From a bacterium (GTDB lineage: Bacteria; Zhuqueibacterota; Zhuqueibacteria; Residuimicrobiales; Residuimicrobiaceae), in the NCBI GenBank assembly GCA_012523655.1, contig JAAYTV010000034.1, positions 1 to 20,409 of the forward strand: a DNA stretch of 20,409 nucleotides. Reading direction: 5' to 3'. The notes under the pieces are model-generated. The model searched no databases and had not been told where the DNA came from. It saw nothing but the letters and a program-made list of their open reading frames with translations. Position numbers and translations under genes: made by a program. Positions 15,924-20,409 of this stretch are shown one piece after another; position 1 is the stretch's first letter; each line of letters begins with the position of its first letter.

Positions 15924-15952
15924 AATATAAACAATGCAAAGGGGATTGTCAA
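15924..15952 (-). promoter_or_regulatory. Sigma-70 promoter reading toward the sigma-54 activator
   Basis: Minus strand: perfect TTGACA (15947-15952), 17-base spacer, TATATT (15924-15929). The predicted transcript starts near 15917 and would carry a leader of about 450 bases before the activator start codon. Confidence 0.6.
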
Positions 15953-16231
15953 ATAAATTTTTCAAGCCATGATTGATTAATTACAAAAATGTAACAGCCT
16001 GCTTTACCCCGATCACACCGTAATTTACGCCGGTGTGGCCTATATTGCCATTACTGATTGAACGGGACAAAAATGCCCCAGTGATTCATTCGAGCAACAG
16101 GCGTCGTTCTGCAAAGCAGGCGAGCGGCTCAATGTCGCTGGTCGTTGTACCATTTCTTTGTGTTGATTTTCCTTGTATATGGCCCAATACATGGTTACTT
16201 TAAGAACCAGCGGGGTGAAATAGGACTTTGT

Positions 16232-16283
16232 CCCAGGCGGACCATCGGCCTGGGGCGTCTATGCCGGAAAGAAGGTCCGCCTG
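16232..16283. repeat. Overlapping, mutually exclusive inverted repeats
   Basis: CAGGCGGACC (16234-16243) is perfectly complementary to GGTCCGCCTG (16274-16283). A second stem, CCCAGGC (16232-16238) with GCCTGGG (16248-16254), shares its left arm. The two hairpins cannot form together. They lie about 110 bases before the glycosyltransferase pseudogene. Confidence 0.5.
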
Positions 16284-16391
16284 CCAGGCTTTATCACCAG
16301 GGGCGTCATTTTCACGCTGTACATTTTTCTTCATCAAAGAATGTGTCGGTTCACGGGAGTCTAACGGGTTTGACAAAACACGCTGGGCTTG

Positions 16392-18003
16392 ATGAATTTC
16401 CGTTGTAAACATATACGAAAGACTTACAGGCTGGTGAACTTTTTCCGAGCCTCCTGGTCGCCGGATTCTCCGCCCGGCGAGAGACTTAGAACGATCCTTT
16501 TTCTTCTCCTGTTGCTGTTGATCGGTTTTGGCTTGCGCCTGCGCAACCTGGGCAGCCTGACCCTTTATGGCGATGAGGGCTTGCAAGCACTGGCCCTCAA
16601 AAGGCTGCTGGAGCACGGCGTTCCGCCTGTGGACTCGGGGCTGATCTATCTGCGCGATGTTTTATCCCTCTATCTCCAGTACGCCTTAGTGCAGATCGCA
16701 GAGTTGAATCAATATTGGCTTCGCTTTCCCAGCGCCCTGCTGGGAACATTGGTCATTCTTCCTGCCTATGGGCCGGCTAAACTGTTGTTTGATCGCCAGA
16801 CTCTCTTTCAGCGCACTCGATGCTTCGAACTTGGCCGGTTTTATTGACGGCAGGGTTCGCGGCCTGGTGTCTTAATCGCCTGTACCGGGAGGTGGACAAA
16901 AGGACGTTTGCTTTTTTGCTGATCATGATTATATCCGCTTGCTTGCAGCAATACGCCTTCGCGGTCTCAGTGTTTCTTTTTTACATCCTGTTTTATCTGC
17001 AAGATCAATCGATGTTGTTCAGCCGACCTTTCAGGAGACTGTATTTTTATCTATCCGTTACCTTTTTCTTTTGGTTTGTCCTGGGGGGAATTAGAACGGG
17101 CTTTGCGTTGCAGGAGCTTGGCGTCAGTCTGTTTGGATTTCCTCATCTGGGCAAATATTTTTTCTTCTGGTACCTCATCGGCTGGCCGGTCATGTCCTCG
17201 CTTGTCCTTTATGCACTGATGATTCTGTTCAACCGTTTTCTGCCTGAGCGCAGGGATTCCGCGGCTTTTTACATCCCTGCGGTACTTGTATTATCAATTG
17301 TGCTGACAAGCTTTTTAAATCCTATGCCGAGGCGCGATATACCTTTCACTTGTATCCCTTGCTGGTCATGCTGTTTTCCTACGCCGCTGCCCGCCTCAGG
17401 CGGACGCTGCTCAGCCGGCGTCCCAACCTGTTTCAGAAAGGTCGTGCCGTTTGGGCCTTTCTGGCCGCCGTCGTCCTGCTCTTCGGATCTCAGGACGCTG
17501 ATCCACTGCAGGCCGGGCACATCGCTGACCGTGGGTACACTACACCGAAACACCCGATCCGCACTCATGAGAATTGGACGCCTTATGTCTATATTCATCA
17601 GGACAATGAAATGCCGGCGCGTTACGTGCGAGCGCGCCGGCGCCGGGATGATCTGCTTGTCGCCATCGGCGGGGTGCACCAGCTCATCCTTTATCACTGG
17701 TATGCCGGTCAAGTGGATTATGTGCTCTCGCCCTCTATCAGAAAACAGGGTTATTACTCGATCCTGAGCAGAGGAAGTGAGGTCAACGATATCACCGGAA
17801 GCAGGATTATCCGCACGCCGGTAGAGTTCGACGCGTTGTTGCGCCGTGCGCCTGCCTCGGTGTGGCTGCTCGGCGATCTGCCGCTGCTGGCCACGGGCGC
17901 AGACTTTTATCCTGAAACAGACCGCACCTATTTGAATGCCATCATTAAAAGATTCGACTATGTGGGGCGTGATAACATGACCTTTGTGGCCAAACTCAAA
18001 TAA
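16392..18003 (+). pseudogene. Broken GT39/PMT-type membrane glycosyltransferase
   Basis: Three frames together give one polytopic protein of about 535 codons. Frame A (to about 16800) has an N-terminal membrane helix, then LYGDEGLQALALKRLLEHG, holding the family's catalytic Asp in the first outer loop, and a second span ending AKLLFDRQ. Frame B (from about 16810) resumes at MLRTWPVLLTAG with further spans. Between them roughly 15-20 residues of the usual loop and helix are missing along with a frame change, so a small deletion is likely. At the T run 17312-17316 one T appears lost: adding one restores a reading into EARYTFHLYPLL and the remaining C-terminal domain to 18003. Intact relatives move sugars from polyprenyl phosphates to proteins or lipids on the outer face of the membrane. 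The start is uncertain, as no good SD is visible. Confidence 0.75.
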
Positions 18004-18414
18004 AAATTCAACCCGCAAGAGGCCATGGTGAACAGGAGGTCGATTAGAGTGTTCATGTTCTGATTAGTTTTTTACCGGAGGGCGGCTCTGCTAACAGGCT
18101 CTGAAAAAAACAAACCAACGTCTTGATTGCAACAAATCAATTGCCGGCATATGGAGTAGCGTTGCACTCTTCAGCATCCGGCCGAATGAATTGAATGAGG
18201 GAAAGTGACTCGGTTTTGCGCGACAGATAGTGCTGTGTGGATGTCGCCGGATTCCACAGATCTGGATGATTCTGTTTTTACGCAAAACCCTTCCACGCCT
18301 TTATACATGGAGCGCTGTCTGTTTAGGTACAAATGTTTTCCGCCTCCTATTCCCAGCGGGGCGATGTTCTGATCCCCTGCAAGTAGAAAGTGGTTCTCGA
18401 ACCGGGGTTACCGG
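18004..18414. other. Gap without recognisable gene
   Basis: It lies between the glycosyltransferase pseudogene and the truncated hydrolase. I looked on the minus strand for a continuation of the SGNH hydrolase (GDSL block, later conserved blocks) and saw none. No promoter or RNA stands out. Confidence 0.4.
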
Positions 18415-18636
18415 TCACATTCGCGGAGGTCTCGGCGGATTATTGTTGGGTCCTACCAGCCGGGACGCCGTCCACCAGGTTCCGACCCATTTCGTCGTTC
18501 CGGCTGACGCGGCAGTGAGTGGATTGAAAAATAGCAGGAGGGTGCATAGGGCAGGCAGGGGCTGCAAATCAAGCTGCGCTTTTCGAAGAAGAGCTTGCAT
18601 CAAAAGGCCGGCTGGTGTGGAGGTAACAGGCATCAT
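18415..18636 (-). pseudogene. Truncated SGNH/GDSL-family hydrolase (N-terminal fragment)
   Basis: 73 codons starting at ATG 18636 (a second ATG follows), with AAGGGA eight to nine bases upstream. A signal-peptide-like hydrophobic stretch (LPALCTLLLFFNPLTAASA) is followed by KWVGTWWTASRLVGPNNNPP. This closely follows the mature N-terminus of exported SGNH hydrolases, where WVGTW-T/A-A/S-x2-L-V-x-P-NNxPP is usual. The family then continues with a TLRQVV block, the GDS catalytic motif and about 350 more residues; here a TGA follows within eight codons and no later block is visible. It is therefore a remnant, and probably non-functional. Confidence 0.6.
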
Positions 18637-18789
18637 TGCTTTTTCCCTTGCGCGATAGTGTAAAAAGTTGCAAACCAGATCACCGCCCTCACCGGCAGGC
18701 CACATCACCGTCCCCCAGCAACGCTGGTTGATCAGGCTCATCACCAGAGACTGATGCACGGGGCAAGGAGGACCATCCCCATGTCGCGC

Positions 18790-20121
18790 TCACCCCTCGG
18801 CTTGCAGGGCAGCGGGCGACAGGGGCTCGTGTTGCATCATGCGATCCAAGCTTTTAATATTCATCATTAAAAACCGCGGCTGATGATAGTTGCACCGCCG
18901 CATCGGATGAATGCCCCATTTCTCTCTTGATTGGGGTTCGCCGTAACGGTTGACCGCCTGTTCCCATGCGCCGATGCCGCGGCAGAAGGCTTTCTTGACA
19001 TACTCCCAGGTCCGTCCATACCACTCTTTCGCCCAGCTTTCTCCGCACTGCTCCAGCACGATCATGCATCCGATTAAAATTTCTGTGTGCGCCCACATGG
19101 TTTTGATGGAATAATCCGCTCCCTGAATGTGGTTGGGTCCGGCGAAAACCATATAGTCTTCACTCGCCCATCCATCGAAAGAATGATCCCATCCCATCTC
19201 GAGATAGCGCTTGAAATTGTTTTTTGCGATCGTAAAGAGCTGATCGTCTTTTTTCAGCAGAGCGGCCTGCATGACCATCCACTGCGCTTCCAGTGAGTGG
19301 CCGAGGAACATTCTGCCCTCTTGCGAGGCGAGTCTGCTGTAATCATGGGCAAGCTCTTCGTTGGCAATCCGGTACCTTGAATCATAGAAGCGGTTCATCA
19401 GATGATCGAGGTGGAGATCCCACAGGCCGGCCAGCTCATCGTGCGGATGCTGCCGCAGCAGCAGGGTCAATAGCTGGACAAAGATCATGGAGTGCCCCTG
19501 AATTCTCAGGCCTTGCCATCGAGTGCCTTTGCGATAGTCGACAGACTCGTATGCTTTTTGCGCCGCGTGAATGGATTCGATGGCCAGCTGCAGGTCCTTC
19601 TTGTCGCCGGTGCAGTGATAATATTCCACCAGGCCGATGGCGGCGAACAGCCAGCCATAGATGTCCGTATCCGCCTCGACGCCCTTGATCAGACTGCCGT
19701 CCCGATGCACTTTTTCCGCCCATTGTCCGCGGCCCAGGTACATTTGGTTCACCATAAAATCGCGGGTTCGCCGGGAGATGTCCAGATAGGCTGCTTCCCT
19801 GCCGAAGTGGGCATATAAAAATGAGTAAACCCATAGGCCGCGTCCCTGGTACCAGATGAATTTTTCATCATCTACCGGAACGCCGTCCGGTGTCAGATTG
19901 CAGATAAAGCCGCCGTATTCCCGGTCGTACCCGCCATGGTCCCAGAACGGCAGGTATTGCTTGAACAGGAGGTCGTGAAGTTCATCGCGATGCTGCCGAA
20001 AGGTCATCCCCGCTAGGTAACACTCTTGCGCGCTAGGGGGCGTTGCCGTTCTCTTGCTGCACGCCAGGCCGGGTAATGTGGTTGCAGCCGGGAGGGATAA
20101 TAGAAAGCTACGTCTGTTCAT
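18790..20121 (-). CDS. Exported AGE-family (N-acylglucosamine/cellobiose 2-epimerase-like) enzyme
   Basis: 443 aa starting at ATG 20121, with GAGGA four to five bases upstream; the longer reading to 20172 would run through the promoter. The N-terminus is a twin-arginine-type signal (RRSFLL at 3-8, then an Ala/Leu stretch) ending near LPGLAC. Cys21 is a weak lipobox, so the protein may be periplasmic or lipid-anchored. The rest is the (alpha/alpha)6 barrel of the AGE family: WYQGRGLW at 90-97, GHSLEAQWM near 270, KTMWAHTE after it, and NYHQPRF with His413. The His residues in the last three blocks match the catalytic set of cellobiose and acylglucosamine epimerases. Substrate is undetermined; secretion points to extracellular or periplasmic sugar processing. 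It stands alone, apart from a truncated hydrolase on the same strand. Confidence 0.88.
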   Translation of the reverse strand: MNRRSFLLSLPAATTLPGLACSKRTATPPSAQECYLAGMTFRQHRDELHDLLFKQYLPFWDHGGYDREYGGFICNLTPDGVPVDDEKFIWYQGRGLWVYSFLYAHFGREAAYLDISRRTRDFMVNQMYLGRGQWAEKVHRDGSLIKGVEADTDIYGWLFAAIGLVEYYHCTGDKKDLQLAIESIHAAQKAYESVDYRKGTRWQGLRIQGHSMIFVQLLTLLLRQHPHDELAGLWDLHLDHLMNRFYDSRYRIANEELAHDYSRLASQEGRMFLGHSLEAQWMVMQAALLKKDDQLFTIAKNNFKRYLEMGWDHSFDGWASEDYMVFAGPNHIQGADYSIKTMWAHTEILIGCMIVLEQCGESWAKEWYGRTWEYVKKAFCRGIGAWEQAVNRYGEPQSREKWGIHPMRRCNYHQPRFLMMNIKSLDRMMQHEPLSPAALQAEG

Positions 20122-20150
20122 TTTATCCTCGTCACAGTTAGTGAGGGCAG

Positions 20151-20189
20151 GTCTATAGAATAATATAGACATATTTTATATTTAAGCAA
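20151..20189 (-). promoter_or_regulatory. Promoter of the AGE-family gene with overlapping palindrome
   Basis: Minus strand: TTGCTT (20184-20189), then TATATT (20162-20167, spacer 16) or TATTAT (20160-20165, spacer 18). A palindrome with GTCTATA and TATAGAC arms (20151-20157, 20164-20170) covers the -10 region, as expected for a repressor operator. Confidence 0.5.
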
Positions 20190-20409
20190 GAGACGGTTAT
20201 CGCTGGGCGAAGAATAGGTTTTTGTTGCGACCTGGCTGAGATGGAAGAGCTGCAGGGTTTTACGGTTATTGCCAATTGTTAAATGGATCGGCGAGTGGAC
20301 GGTTTGAGGGTGCGTTGATAGGCCGGGTCAGCAACGGAGAGAAGAGGAGGTTGGTAGTTCCTCAACGCTTTGCGCAACTCGGTGGAGAACATCCGTGTGA
20401 CATGATCGG

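Larger units (their letters stand above)
15469..16391. other. Long intergenic region with promoter and inverted repeats
   Basis: It holds the minus-strand promoter at 15924-15952, the 15625-15654 inverted repeat, a hairpin with CACACCG/CGGTGTG arms (16014-16037), and overlapping inverted repeats at 16232-16283. No protein in it has a recognisable motif. A 66-codon minus ORF (15465-15665, GTG start) ends in an ATGA overlap with the activator start. Confidence 0.5.

Noticed and set aside
16145..16408. 87-codon plus ORF with a hydrophobic start
   Set aside because: It crosses the inverted repeats, has no ribosome site, and its composition is unlike a protein.
18230..18658. 142-codon plus ORF
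   Set aside because: It is antisense to the SGNH hydrolase remnant, which has recognisable motifs and a start signal.

Overview
The window reads as bacterial chromosomal DNA, probably a metagenome contig from an uncultured lineage. A PknB-type kinase fused to TPR repeats, a SpoIIE-type phosphatase relic and a sigma-54 activator suggest something near the FCB/Calditrichota/KSB1 groups; that placement is an inference from gene content only. Base composition is uneven. The first ~0.7 kb is strongly GC-biased, the kinase operon at 3.2-7.6 kb is visibly AT-richer, and the rest is intermediate. No rRNA, tRNA, CRISPR array or transposase was seen.

Layout. 1-1017: the window opens inside an ORF that joins a fumarate/PcaB-like lyase to the C-terminal tail of NAD+ synthase. 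1084-2702 (minus): a CDP-alcohol phosphotransferase and a nucleotidyltransferase with ATGA-overlapping coding, behind a near-consensus sigma-70 promoter; together they look like a polar head-group pathway. 3190-7582 (plus): a decayed GAF-SpoIIE phosphatase, a membrane Ser/Thr kinase with TPRs, a 116-aa protein with a RiPP-leader-like N-terminus and a polyproline tail, and a class I isoprenoid-synthase-fold protein. 7668-8630: a stand-alone GMP-synthase-type ATP pyrophosphatase behind its own promoter.

9188-15468 (minus): in transcription order, a sigma-54 activator without a receiver domain, a free-standing receiver that has lost its phosphorylation residues, an 1131-aa protein of unknown function with a Gly/Ser-rich centre, and a 326-aa protein of unknown function. 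A good -24/-12 sigma-54 promoter lies directly in front of the receiver gene. 16392-18003: a GT39-type membrane glycosyltransferase broken by a deletion and a one-base slip. 18415-18636 (minus): a truncated SGNH/GDSL hydrolase. 18790-20121 (minus): an exported AGE-family sugar epimerase with a palindrome over its promoter.

Two parts look least described. One is the kinase / leader-like peptide / isoprenoid-synthase operon. The other is the sigma-54 activator / pseudo-receiver / giant-protein cluster. Several genes (phosphatase, glycosyltransferase, SGNH hydrolase, lyase-NadE) are broken or chimeric, so the region has been actively rearranged or, for the first one, possibly misassembled.
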